DNA of 38,387 nt. Source: an uncultured Verrucomicrobiota bacterium. GTDB taxonomy: Bacteria > Verrucomicrobiota > Verrucomicrobiia > Methylacidiphilales > UBA1321. The DNA lies in contig CAIPBM010000084.1 in the NCBI GenBank assembly GCA_903863295.1, positions 1-38,387 of the forward strand, given 5' to 3'. A program made the translations under genes and the position numbers. Of this stretch, positions 7,902 to 15,623 are shown piece by piece; the first letter of the stretch is position 1, and every line of letters begins with the position of its first letter. Under the pieces are notes generated by a model. The model made no database searches and was not told the DNA's origin. It saw only the letters and a list, made by a program, of their open reading frames with translations.

Positions 7902-8558
7902 ATGCCCCGCTTCTTCATCACCGGAACCGATACGGGAGTCGGAAAAACCTGGTTTACCTGCTGGCTTGTCCGCGCGTGGCGAAAGCAGGGCTGGGATGGA
8001 ATCGCCCTGAAGCCGATAGCCACGGGTGATCGCGAGGACGCTCTCGCGCTTCAAGCGGCCATGGATTCGCGCCTCACCCTCGACGAAATCAATCCGATCC
8101 ACTTCCGCGAACCCGCCGCACCGCGGGTCGCCGCAGAGCTGGAAAATCGCGGGATCGATTTTGCCTCGCTCCATCAATCCATCGCCATGCACTCAAGCCG
8201 GTTCTCGCATCTCGCAGTCGAGGGCGTCGGGGGATGGCGCGTACCGCTGGCCCTTGACTATGACGTCCGCGCCTGGGCTCGCGATCTCGCCCTGCCCGTG
8301 GTGGTGGTCGCGCTCAATCGGCTTGGCGTGCTCAATCATGCCATTCTCTCCGTTGAAAGCATTCAAACGAGTGGCCTGACCTGTGCCGGCATCGTCCTGA
8401 ACGATGGCCCGGGCGATCCCTCACCAGACTTCGATCTCGCCCGGAGGAACAACGCTGCTCTCCTGCGGGACATCCTTGGCGTGCCGGTTTTTGAGTTTGG
8501 CCGCGACGCTCAGGCCGCGGGCCAGATCCCGGCCTGGCTCGGGGGAAAAGAGGTCTAG
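7902..8558 (+). CDS. bioD: ATP-dependent dethiobiotin synthetase BioD
   Basis: BioD closes the ureido ring of dethiobiotin from 7,8-diaminopelargonate, CO2 and ATP, the penultimate step of biotin synthesis. The 218-aa length is normal. Motifs include the P-loop GTDTGVGKT (residues 8-16), the substrate lysine in ALKPIATGD, the EGVGGWRVPL loop and the VLNDG nucleotide-base region. The C-terminus GQIPAWLGG is typical. No other bio genes are nearby, so it is separated from the rest of the pathway. Its last 138 nt are antisense to the end of tsaD. The ATG has only a weak ribosome binding site (CCGGAAA). Confidence 0.95.
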   Translation: MPRFFITGTDTGVGKTWFTCWLVRAWRKQGWDGIALKPIATGDREDALALQAAMDSRLTLDEINPIHFREPAAPRVAAELENRGIDFASLHQSIAMHSSRFSHLAVEGVGGWRVPLALDYDVRAWARDLALPVVVVALNRLGVLNHAILSVESIQTSGLTCAGIVLNDGPGDPSPDFDLARRNNAALLRDILGVPVFEFGRDAQAAGQIPAWLGGKEV

Positions 8559-9563
8559 GTTGGGATTGATGTCGTCACCCACTCGCGGCTCGACACCTGC
8601 CGCCAGCTTTTCTGCGGCGGTTCCCGCAATCATCCCCGCGTTGTCGGTGCAATAAGCCGGTTCCGGCATGATCAGGTCGATGCCTGCCTCGTAGCAGGCA
8701 AATTCGAGTTCCTCGCGCAGCATCTTGTTGCAGAGCACGCCGCCAGAAACCGCCAACCGCTCCACGCGGGCCTGCCCAACCGCCGCCACCGCTTTACGCA
8801 CCAATACGTCGACGACGGCCTTTTGGAAGGACGCACATAAATCGTAGATCCACTCCTTGTCCGCCTGCATCATCGGACTCTTTTCAAAAAAGAAGCGAAC
8901 CGCCGTCTTCAATCCGCTGAAGCTGAAATTGAGATTGTCCCGCTCGGGAAAACTGCGGGGCAGACCAAAGGCTTCCGCATTTCCTTTGGCAGCCATTTTT
9001 TCGATCTCCGGGCCGCCGGGATATGGAAGACCGATCAACTTGGCCACTTTGTCGAATGCCTCGCCGGCGGCGTCATCAACGGTCGAGCCCAGCTTCACAT
9101 ACCGGTCCCAGCCGAGGGCATGCACGAGCAAGGTATGTCCACCGCTCGCGATCAGTCCCACGAAAGGAAACTCGACCGCGCGCCGGTTCGCCAGAAAAGA
9201 GGAATAGAGATGGCCCTCGAGATGATTCACGCCAACCATCGGCTTGGACAGCGCAACGGCCAGGGCACGCGCATAGGAGTGTCCGATCAAGAGCGACGAA
9301 GCCAGCCCGGGCCCTTCCGTGGCGGCAATCGCATCAATCGCATCAAGCCCGAGGTTGACCTCGCGCATGACTTGCGGGACGAGCAGCGGTAGGTTGCGAA
9401 GATGCTCGCGCGTCGCCATTTCCGGTACGACGCCACCGAAGGGACGGTGCAGCGCAATTTGTGTGCTGACGACCTGCGCGAGAATATCGGTCGACCACGG
9501 GTTGGTTTCCACCAAGGCCACGGCCGTCTCATCACAGGAGGTCTCAATACCCAGAACGCGCAT
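8421..9563 (-). CDS. tsaD: tRNA threonylcarbamoyladenosine transferase TsaD, with an extended C-terminus
   Basis: TsaD transfers the threonylcarbamoyl group onto A37 of ANN-decoding tRNAs, together with TsaB and TsaE. Motifs are GIETSCDET at the N-terminus, the metal-site histidines His114 and His118 (NHLEGH), ASGGHT, FSFSGLKTA, AVSGGVLCNK and YCTDNAGMIA. At 380 aa it is about 40 residues longer than usual. The family core ends near residue 336, and the extra tail lies exactly where the gene overlaps the 3' end of bioD on the other strand. The tail has no recognisable domain. It starts 56 bp after the aquaglyceroporin stop codon, so it could be read through from the arsenic operon, though the functions are unrelated. 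Confidence 0.96.
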   Translation of the reverse strand: MRVLGIETSCDETAVALVETNPWSTDILAQVVSTQIALHRPFGGVVPEMATREHLRNLPLLVPQVMREVNLGLDAIDAIAATEGPGLASSLLIGHSYARALAVALSKPMVGVNHLEGHLYSSFLANRRAVEFPFVGLIASGGHTLLVHALGWDRYVKLGSTVDDAAGEAFDKVAKLIGLPYPGGPEIEKMAAKGNAEAFGLPRSFPERDNLNFSFSGLKTAVRFFFEKSPMMQADKEWIYDLCASFQKAVVDVLVRKAVAAVGQARVERLAVSGGVLCNKMLREELEFACYEAGIDLIMPEPAYCTDNAGMIAGTAAEKLAAGVEPRVGDDINPNLDLFSPEPGRDLARGLSVAAKLKNRHAKDVPQESSVVPPGEIEVW

Positions 9564-9619
9564 TTCGCCAGTCTAGGACGTTTTCGAGTCGATGGGAAGT
9601 ACGCGATGGCTTCAGGACT

Positions 9620-10453
9620 TCAACCCTGCAATGGTTTCTCGAGATGATGATGCCGGAAACTTATCTTCAAGCAGAAGTGGTAAACGAGACCTCCGAGTAA
9701 TCCTCCAAGGATGGGGGCCAGGCAGTAAACCGTCAGCCAACCCATTCCATTCACGGTAAAAGGCACCGAGCCCCAGCCTGCAAGCGCGGAAAAAAGCCTC
9801 GGCGCCAAGTCGCGGGCGGGATTGAAACAGGCCATGGTCAGCGGCCCGAGGATACAAATCAAGATGGTGACCGTAAGTCCGATGGCAGGTGCCGTGAGCA
9901 CTTTGGGAAAGGCGATGTTGCGCTCATCCGTGATGCCCAGAATCACCAGGAGCAGCAACGCCGTACCGACCACCTCAGCGACGAAAGCTCGACCTTGAGG
10001 CATGATACTGGAGCCTTCCAGAGCGAGCGGTTTTCCGCCCGGGTTGGGAAAATATTCACCGAAGACCATGGCGCTGGCTTCACTGCCGGGTTGACCTCGA
10101 ACGATGTGATGGGTGCTCTCGTAAACCGTAAGGGCATCAGTAAAAATGACAAAGAGTACCGCCGAAGCGAGGAAGGCACCCACCATCTGGGCGATAATGT
10201 AGGGGGCGATCTTCCAGGCCGGGAAGCGGCGATAAACGGCCATGGAAATCGTCACGGCAGGGTTGAGATGCGCGCCACTCAAGCCCCCGGTCAAAGCAAT
10301 GGCGACCGCGATTCCCAACCCCCAGACGATTGCCACCTGGAAGACGCCAACCAGAGCGCCAGTCGTAACTGCCGTGCAGACGCTCCCGCATCCGAAAAAG
10401 ACCAGGATGAAAGTCCCGAGCACCTCACCGACTAACTCAATCTTAAGCGGCAT
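9620..10453 (-). CDS. aqpS: Aquaglyceroporin in an arsenic operon (AqpS-like MIP channel)
   Basis: The 277-aa MIP-family channel has six hydrophobic helices and two NPA half-helices: Asn64-Pro-Ala (GAHLNPAVT) and Asn211-Pro-Ala (CFNPARD). The Asp after the second NPAR is the aquaglyceroporin (GlpF-type) signature rather than the water-only type. Its ATG overlaps the end of the upstream arsC by 11 nt, so they are clearly one operon. In Sinorhizobium meliloti the operon channel AqpS lets arsenite made by ArsC leave the cell by diffusion. The same role is inferred here because no ArsB or Acr3 gene is present in the operon. A glycerol facilitator role is less likely, as no glycerol kinase gene is near. 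Confidence 0.9.
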   Translation of the reverse strand: MPLKIELVGEVLGTFILVFFGCGSVCTAVTTGALVGVFQVAIVWGLGIAVAIALTGGLSGAHLNPAVTISMAVYRRFPAWKIAPYIIAQMVGAFLASAVLFVIFTDALTVYESTHHIVRGQPGSEASAMVFGEYFPNPGGKPLALEGSSIMPQGRAFVAEVVGTALLLLVILGITDERNIAFPKVLTAPAIGLTVTILICILGPLTMACFNPARDLAPRLFSALAGWGSVPFTVNGMGWLTVYCLAPILGGLLGGLVYHFCLKISFRHHHLEKPLQG

Positions 10454-10907
10454 AGGACGACTTCGCCTTCAGTGCGTCCCGGAAGCCTAGGGCATAGGGC
10501 TCGAAAACGCGTTTAATCTCGTCCCTGACCCGGCGAAAAACTTTCAGGATTTCTTCATCCGTTCCGGAGGCGTGGGCGGGATCATCAAAGCCCCAGTGAT
10601 AACGGTTCACCTGCCCCGGAAACATGGGACAGGCCTGATCCGCATTCCCGCAAACCGTGATCACCGTCGTTACTTGCCGATCCAAAAACGTATTCATGTG
10701 CTTGGAGGTATGGCTGGAAATATCGATGCCGATTTCGGCCATGACCTTGATCGCCAGCGGATGGACATAGCCCGCTGGCTTGGAGCCCGCGCTCTGGACA
10801 TCGAAAATATCCCCGGCCACATGATGAAGGATGCCCTCCGCCATGTGGCTGCGGCATGAATTGCCGGTGCAGAGGATGAGTACGGTGGGCTTGGCGCTAG
10901 TGGTCAT
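10443..10907 (-). CDS. arsC: Arsenate reductase ArsC, thioredoxin-coupled (LMW-phosphatase fold)
   Basis: This 154-aa enzyme reduces arsenate to arsenite. The phosphatase P-loop is Cys13-TGNSC-Arg19. The redox relay pair Cys85 and Cys92 lies in [14 protein letters not shown]. Seven-residue spacing matches the Cys82/Cys89 pair of the staphylococcal enzyme, and the sequence is the canonical type of this class. The ATG overlaps the stop codon of the second reductase gene upstream by 4 nt, and the stop overlaps the channel gene. It is cytoplasmic, with electrons expected from thioredoxin. Confidence 0.95.
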   Translation of the reverse strand: MTTSAKPTVLILCTGNSCRSHMAEGILHHVAGDIFDVQSAGSKPAGYVHPLAIKVMAEIGIDISSHTSKHMNTFLDRQVTTVITVCGNADQACPMFPGQVNRYHWGFDDPAHASGTDEEILKVFRRVRDEIKRVFEPYALGFRDALKAKSSYAA

Positions 10908-11422
10908 AAGGTGGTTACGGTCGTCTCGATCCTTTCTCTTTGGCCGATTTCTTTCGTTGCCTTGGCCAAGTTGAGATTCGTTAATTTATCAAAAGGCAGA
11001 GAGCAAAGCAGGTCGAGGCGTCGTTGGATTTGCAAGGCCACTTGCGTAAAGAAGCGGTGCTTATCCTCATCATTGCCCTCAAAAGCAGATGGATCGGGTG
11101 AACTCCAGTGCGCGATGATGGGTTGCACCGGCCAAACCGGGCAGCTCTCCTTGGCGCTATCACAGAGCGTGATCACGAAATCGAACTCACTATTCTTGAA
11201 TTCGTCCCAGGATTTGCTCCGGGCATCCGTGATGTCGAGGCGGTATAATTCATGAAGAACGCGGAGTGCCATCGGGTGAACAACACCCTTGGGGGATGCC
11301 CCGGCACTATACGAATCAAAACGCCCCCGCCCGAGGCGTTTTATGATGTATTCCGCAAATATGCTGCGGGCTGAATTTCCAGTGCAAAGAAACAGGATTT
11401 TGAATGGCTTTAAGGATTTCAT
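10904..11422 (-). CDS. Second ArsC-like arsenate reductase / LMW phosphatase family protein
   Basis: The 172-aa protein has the same fold as its neighbour but is clearly divergent. It has the P-loop Cys13-TGNSA-Arg19 ([10 protein letters not shown]), the redox pair Cys87 and Cys94 ([13 protein letters not shown]), and the family [11 protein letters not shown] segment. All three cysteines needed for a thioredoxin-coupled arsenate reductase are present, so it is probably active. Its C-terminal about 20 residues are extra and polar. It is gene 2 of the operon, 36 bp after the DUF6428 gene and overlapping arsC by 4 nt. Two such reductases side by side suggest different arsenic substrates or partners, but this cannot be told from sequence. 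Confidence 0.9.
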   Translation of the reverse strand: MKSLKPFKILFLCTGNSARSIFAEYIIKRLGRGRFDSYSAGASPKGVVHPMALRVLHELYRLDITDARSKSWDEFKNSEFDFVITLCDSAKESCPVWPVQPIIAHWSSPDPSAFEGNDEDKHRFFTQVALQIQRRLDLLCSLPFDKLTNLNLAKATKEIGQRERIETTVTTL

Positions 11423-11458
11423 CTGGATGTTTTTTCACGGTTTTTTAAAAATAGAAAA

Positions 11459-11986
11459 TTAACAGCATTTCGACTTACTTCCGCCACAGCACGAATCGCT
11501 TTCGATCTTGGCCTCAACCGGATCCTCGGAGCTGCAACACTCCTCTTCGCCTGAACCACAAGGGCCACCCTCGAGGCCACAACTCTCCTTAGCCAGGCAG
11601 TCGGTATGCTTGTTTTTCAAATGAAAGACTATCGCGTCGGATTCCACGTCTGCCCTGGCGATCGTGAACTGGGAAATGACCGGTGCCTCGTACTCGATTT
11701 CCACCGGCAAATTCAAATCGGGAAGAATCTCGTCCGCTAAATTAAGAATAGAGCCTAACTTGCCAGCTTCCAGCCGATGAGCTTCATCATTCACCGCGAC
11801 CCACGCTTGGAGCACGCACGAGGAAGCGCTGCGGACGGTTCCCCCACAATCGATGAAGTCCTTCTTCACATGCCCCACCTCCGTGATGTGGTAATGGGGC
11901 GGGATATTGGTGCCATCCGGCAAAACAAAGCGCATGAGCTTATCGGGGTGAGTGGCGAGCACCTGCTTGAATTCGGTAATAGTCAT
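11459..11986 (-). CDS. DUF6428 protein of arsenic operons, with Cys-rich tail
   Basis: The family opening TEFKQVLATHPDKLMRFVLPDG and the block HYHITEVGHVKKDFIDCGGTVR identify a DUF6428 protein, commonly found in ars operons. The function is not known. The C-terminal about 45 residues carry nine cysteines, including three CC pairs (EECCSSE, DSCCGG and the terminal KCC), which could bind arsenite. I chose ATG 11986 because MTITEFKQVL matches the family start. ATG 12001 adds only MLLYF and remains possible, and neither has a good Shine-Dalgarno. It is the first gene of the arsenic operon, read from the promoter at 12022-12050. Confidence 0.85.
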   Translation of the reverse strand: MTITEFKQVLATHPDKLMRFVLPDGTNIPPHYHITEVGHVKKDFIDCGGTVRSASSCVLQAWVAVNDEAHRLEAGKLGSILNLADEILPDLNLPVEIEYEAPVISQFTIARADVESDAIVFHLKNKHTDCLAKESCGLEGGPCGSGEEECCSSEDPVEAKIESDSCCGGSKSKCC

Positions 11987-12021
11987 AAAGTAGAGAAGCA
12001 TGGGATTTGGAACGCTTCCGA

Positions 12022-12050
12022 TCTATATTCGTATTGACGCATATTGTCAA
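12022..12050 (-). promoter_or_regulatory. Sigma70-type promoter of the arsenic operon
   Basis: On the minus strand there is -35 TTGACA (12045-12050), a 17-nt spacer and -10 TATAGA (12022-12027). Transcription should start near 12015, shortly before the DUF6428 gene. The -35 and spacer overlap the palindrome at 12033-12051, so ArsR binding would block it. Confidence 0.7.
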
Positions 12051-12051
12051 T
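12033..12051. promoter_or_regulatory. Candidate ArsR operator between the divergent ars promoters
   Basis: A perfect dyad ATTGAC-7 nt-GTCAAT forms both -35 regions. It is flanked by direct repeats CTATATTC at 12023-12030 and 12055-12062, which form the -10 regions. One ArsR dimer here could repress both arsR and the arsenic operon. This is inferred from position and symmetry. Confidence 0.6.
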
Positions 12052-12061
12052 CAACTATATT
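12034..12061 (+). promoter_or_regulatory. Sigma70-type promoter of arsR
   Basis: On the plus strand there is -35 TTGACG (12034-12039), a 16-nt spacer and -10 TATATT (12056-12061). The predicted start point is at or just before ATG 12070, so arsR mRNA would be leaderless or nearly so. This fits the absence of a ribosome binding site before that ATG. Confidence 0.6.
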
Positions 12062-12069
12062 CATTTCAA

Positions 12070-12441
12070 ATGAAGCTGGTTCAAATCTATCAGTGCCTTT
12101 GCGATGAGACGCGCCTGCGCATCCTGAATCTTTTATTGCAGCGCCCCCTCTGCGTCTGCCATCTCCAGGAAATTCTGGGGCGAACCCAGGCGCAGGTTTC
12201 CCAGCATCTGGCGCGGATGAAAAAAGATGGCCTGGTGAAGAGCCACCGGCATCACAACTGGATGATCTATTCCCTGCCCGATAAGCGATCCGGAGCACTT
12301 GTCGCTCACCTGAAGTGTTTGCAGGACTGCGCCCAAGAGGAGTCTCTCTTCAAGAAAGACCTCCTCCAACTCAAGAAAGTCCAGTCCACCTGCGGCTGGA
12401 TCGATAAGCTGCCCCAGTCACAAAAGCTGGCCTGCTGCTGA
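12070..12441 (+). CDS. arsR: ArsR-family arsenite-responsive repressor
   Basis: This 123-aa winged-helix repressor has the core DETRLRILNLLLQRPLCVCHL, with the arsenic-sensing Cys28-Val-Cys30 pair at the start of the metal-sensing helix, as in E. coli ArsR. The recognition helix is QAQVSQHLARMKKDGLV. A terminal ACC may add a thiol ligand. ATG 12070 was chosen because it begins the family core. The upstream in-frame ATG at 12007 would place coding sequence across the promoter and operator. It diverges from the arsenic operon, which it is expected to repress until arsenite binds. Confidence 0.93.
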   Translation: MKLVQIYQCLCDETRLRILNLLLQRPLCVCHLQEILGRTQAQVSQHLARMKKDGLVKSHRHHNWMIYSLPDKRSGALVAHLKCLQDCAQEESLFKKDLLQLKKVQSTCGWIDKLPQSQKLACC

Positions 12442-12457
12442 GCGGTGGCTATCCGCT

Positions 12458-13819
12458 TTATTTGGTGTTAGGAGCCGCATCCGCCACCGTGGGAATGGGC
12501 ACAGGCTGGTCTTTCTGAATCGCCGTTTTCCATGCGTAGTAGTCCTTAAAATAATCGGCCTGCGCACCTCCGGTTCCGTAGTGATTGGACAGCGGCATGA
12601 TGTCCAATTTCTTAGGGGCCTTGATTTCATTATACGCGGCAATCACCCCGCCGGGGCGTGCCGCTTCGTCGAGGAGGGCCACCGCCACCAGCGAGGGGCA
12701 ATGAATGCGCGAAGCAAAGTAGGCCGCATCAAAGTACCCCGCCGTCTCCTGAACTTTTTTCATGTCGCGACCTTTCGCTCCCCAGGGTGCGAGCCAGTAA
12801 GGCCAGCCAAACTGCCGCGGCGGATTTCCGAGCGGCCCATAGACATCGCAGCCCGCCGGAACCAGCACCATCATCCCGGTCACCTTCGGGCATAGGCCCG
12901 CCGTGACAAACGACTGCAGGCCACCCTGCGATGTTCCGGTGACAACCAACGTCTTACCATCCCAATCCGGCCGGGATTCCAGGTATTTTTCCGCCTGCAC
13001 ACAGCCGAGAAACATGCGCAGAAAGTAGGAAGTCTCCCGGTCTTCGCTGCCGATGTAGAAGTAATCCTTGAGCGCCCCAGCCTTGAGATTTTTGTAATAG
13101 TCATCCGATTCATCGATCGGCAGATCGTGTGCGCTGATATTGAGAGCCAGCCAACCCGGCATCGCCTGGGCGATCACCTGTCCTTTGTCCAAGCCATAGA
13201 CGCCCGCGAATTGGAGCATGAGGATGGCCGGGAACTTGTCTCCCTTTGTCGGCCGGGCCAACTGGCCATGGACGTGCGTGCCGCGGATGTTATCCAGGGT
13301 GACCTTGTAATAATCAATTCCCGCGCTGTTTTTCACGCTGCTCACATCCACTTTTTCAACCACGGGATTGAGAGGCACCGCCGCCAATTCCTTCAGTTTA
13401 CCTTGCCAAAAGGCACCGAAATCAGCCGGCTCGGGTACGGCAAGTCCGATATGATCGGGATCGTAGACCGCACCGCCAAAAGCGATGGCCAGTCCGTGCG
13501 GGGCGGTCGGGGAGTAGACTTGTGCCAGGAGAGCTCCCGGCTCCGCGCGAGTGGCGGTGATTGTGGCAGGGCCCGCGGAGAGATCGATGGTTCCCTTGGC
13601 TACGTCGGTAAGTCCATCCTTTTTCACGGTATAAGGCATGGCCGTCATACTCGTGCGGTCACCGGAAGTTATGTCGACCGTCCAGACCACATTTTCGTTC
13701 AGGGCGTAGATTCCATCCGCGTGATCCGGTTTAAGCGTAAGGACAGGACCATCCGCAAAGGCCAGAGAGGCAAAGGATACCGAAATGAGGACGCAAAAGA
13801 GCCGGGGGATCGCGAGCAT
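12458..13819 (-). CDS. Secreted CE7-family acetyl esterase (AXE1 / cephalosporin-C deacetylase fold)
   Basis: The enzyme probably removes acetyl groups from xylan or xylo-oligosaccharides. Start ATG 13819 gives a signal peptide (RLFCVLISVSFASLAFA) and 453 aa. Residues about 22-130 form an N-terminal beta domain, as seen in many planctomycete and verrucomicrobial members. The AXE1 hydrolase domain follows with the triad Ser297 (GTSQGG), Asp384 (LLDEAARPGG) and His413 (SNHYGTGG). The family marker RGTHVHGQLARP precedes the core. It converges with arsR (16 bp between the stop codons) and diverges from the Verru_Chthon cassette over about 230 bp. A longer frame from 13930 exists but would bury the signal peptide. 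Confidence 0.9.
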   Translation of the reverse strand: MLAIPRLFCVLISVSFASLAFADGPVLTLKPDHADGIYALNENVVWTVDITSGDRTSMTAMPYTVKKDGLTDVAKGTIDLSAGPATITATRAEPGALLAQVYSPTAPHGLAIAFGGAVYDPDHIGLAVPEPADFGAFWQGKLKELAAVPLNPVVEKVDVSSVKNSAGIDYYKVTLDNIRGTHVHGQLARPTKGDKFPAILMLQFAGVYGLDKGQVIAQAMPGWLALNISAHDLPIDESDDYYKNLKAGALKDYFYIGSEDRETSYFLRMFLGCVQAEKYLESRPDWDGKTLVVTGTSQGGLQSFVTAGLCPKVTGMMVLVPAGCDVYGPLGNPPRQFGWPYWLAPWGAKGRDMKKVQETAGYFDAAYFASRIHCPSLVAVALLDEAARPGGVIAAYNEIKAPKKLDIMPLSNHYGTGGAQADYFKDYYAWKTAIQKDQPVPIPTVADAAPNTK

Positions 13820-14050
13820 CACCCTTGTTAGCAATCGCACCGCTCGAATCCCGCATAATTTCCATGCTACCAATAGAATTGACCTGGCTTCCGCTTCTAC
13901 AAGCCGGTTCTTTAGAGGTACAACAAGCATGTCCCAACCACTCTACAAATTGAACAAAAAACCTATTGAGCTAATGATGGTGAATGTTACCTTCAAGCTA
14001 GTTGCCAGATTAATGCAATTGCATCGAACTGTTAACCGCTCAAAACCAAG
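13820..14050. other. Divergent spacer upstream of the Verru_Chthon cassette
   Basis: There is no gene here. A weak promoter-like pair TTGAAC (13950-13955), 16 nt, TAATGA (13972-13977) points towards the cassette. It is too far from consensus to be sure of. No Shine-Dalgarno precedes the first cassette gene. Confidence 0.3.
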
Positions 14051-14518
14051 ATGACTCTGATCACCCGTTGCCTCATCAAGAAGCCATGGCGCGCCCGTCG
14101 GCGGGGTGGATTTACCTTGGTTGAGGTCGTCTTGGCCCTCGGTGTGGCCAGTTTTGGGTTGATCTCCATGATGGGCTTGCTGACGGTCGGCCTCAAGACC
14201 TTCCACGATGCGATGAGTGCCACGACGGAAACGGAAATCGCCCAGCAGATGGCCAATCAGCTGCAACTTGCGAACTATTCGACGATCAAGTCGGCCACGA
14301 CACCCACGACCTATTATTTTACCCAGGAAGGGATCCAAACCACCGCAGCCAATGCCGTCTACTACGCCCAGGTGGCCCCGCCCACGGTTCTTACCGTTCC
14401 CGGGGCGACCACGGCGACGTCCTTGAACACGTTGACGTTCGTCGTCTCGATCTGGAGCGTGAGCTCTCCTCAGACCATTAATGCGATTCCCATCCAAATT
14501 GCGAACAACGGGTCTTAG
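14051..14518 (+). CDS. Verru_Chthon cassette protein B (prepilin-like, GspI-type)
   Basis: The 155-aa protein has a class III (type IV prepilin) signal, RRRGG then FTLVEV with the conserved Glu5, followed by a hydrophobic helix (VVLALGVASFGLISMMGLL). This is the form of Verru_Chthon cassette protein B. By shape and length it resembles the minor pseudopilin GspI. The rest is short and beta-rich with many Thr/Ala residues. It would be inserted in the inner membrane and cleaved by a prepilin peptidase encoded elsewhere. It is the first gene of the cassette, and its end overlaps the next gene by 38 nt. Confidence 0.85.
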   Translation: MTLITRCLIKKPWRARRRGGFTLVEVVLALGVASFGLISMMGLLTVGLKTFHDAMSATTETEIAQQMANQLQLANYSTIKSATTPTTYYFTQEGIQTTAANAVYYAQVAPPTVLTVPGATTATSLNTLTFVVSIWSVSSPQTINAIPIQIANNGS

Positions 14519-15623
14519 GCACCGCGATTCTGTCAACAGTCGTCCGCGTGGCGGTTTCACACTGGTGGAGATCATGGTGGCCACGGTGATACTTATCCTG
14601 ATCCTCTTGCTTGTCCTGTCGATCACCGACCAGACAAGCAAGATCTGGAAGCATTCCACGGCGGAAATTCAGTCCTTTCAGAATGCCCGCGCCGCCTACA
14701 GCACCATGACCCAGCGCTTGAGCCAGGCCACCTTGAATACCTATCTCGATTACTACGATAACAGCTCTCCACCGTCTCCGCGCACGCCCGCCAACGCCTC
14801 GACATTTACCCCGAGTTACTACGCCCGTAATTCCAACCTCCATTTTGTAAGCGACCAGGCTTCCACCCTGATTCCGGGCACCGCCACCTTGCATCCCGGT
14901 CATACCGTTTTTTTTCAAGCTCCCCTCGGGTTTACCTTGGACTCCACAAATTACGGAGGCCTCCCCAACATGCTGAATGCCTGCGGTTATTTTGTGGAAT
15001 TCAACACTGACAAACCGTATCTCCCTCCCTTTCTCACCGGTTCCTCCGTGGTTCAGGAACGCTATCGCTATCGCCTGATGGAGTTTCTCCAGCCGACGGA
15101 AAATAATGCGATATATTCCCTGCCCTCGACCGGCTCCGCTTCAAGCTACGATCAGTGGTTCACCAATTTTCTGCCGCCAACCGTTACGGTGGCCCAGGCT
15201 CCTCTCCGCGTTCTGGCCGATAACATCATCGCCCTGGCGATTCTTCCGGAACTTTCTCCGCATGATCAACCCACCTCCGGTGCGCAGACCAATCTCGTCA
15301 CCAGCACCTACACCTACGACAGCCGGGCCGGCGATATCATCAACAACAAGCTCACTCATCATCAATTACCGCCTCTCCTCCGTGTGGTGATGGTCGCCAT
15401 CGATGAGCCTTCCGCCTTGCACTTGAGCCCCAGCGGTACAACCACACCGCCTCCCCTCATCAGTAACCTCACCTTTTTCCAGACCACCCATTCCGCCGAC
15501 CCCAACACCGATATCAACAATGATATCAATACGTTGACCCAGGCGCTCAGCGCTCAGAAGGTCAACTTCCGGGTCTTTGACAACGACATCGCCATTCGCG
15601 GCGCCAAATGGAGCACGCAGTGA
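14481..15623 (+). CDS. Verru_Chthon cassette protein C (prepilin-like, GspJ-type)
   Basis: The 380-aa protein has the prepilin signal RPRGG then FTLVEIMVATVILILILL. A helical stretch follows (KIWKHSTAEIQSFQNARAAY), like the GspJ stem, and then a large beta-rich globular part with Thr/Pro/Asn-rich loops. Length and position match Verru_Chthon cassette protein C. The ATG at 14481 lies inside gene B, and a slightly later non-ATG start is possible because no Shine-Dalgarno is clear. It overlaps the next gene by 16 nt, so B, C and A are translationally linked. The biological role of the cassette is unknown. Assembly as a pseudopilus tip component is my inference. Confidence 0.85.
   Translation: MRFPSKLRTTGLRHRDSVNSRPRGGFTLVEIMVATVILILILLLVLSITDQTSKIWKHSTAEIQSFQNARAAYSTMTQRLSQATLNTYLDYYDNSSPPSPRTPANASTFTPSYYARNSNLHFVSDQASTLIPGTATLHPGHTVFFQAPLGFTLDSTNYGGLPNMLNACGYFVEFNTDKPYLPPFLTGSSVVQERYRYRLMEFLQPTENNAIYSLPSTGSASSYDQWFTNFLPPTVTVAQAPLRVLADNIIALAILPELSPHDQPTSGAQTNLVTSTYTYDSRAGDIINNKLTHHQLPPLLRVVMVAIDEPSALHLSPSGTTTPPPLISNLTFFQTTHSADPNTDINNDINTLTQALSAQKVNFRVFDNDIAIRGAKWSTQ

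Noticed and set aside
7803..8192. Upstream extension of the BrkB-family frame
   Set aside because: It runs antisense through bioD with no similarity. The family N-terminus begins at ATG 7802.
12007..12069. Upstream ATG start of arsR
   Set aside because: It would place coding sequence across the promoter and operator, and the extra residues are not family-like.
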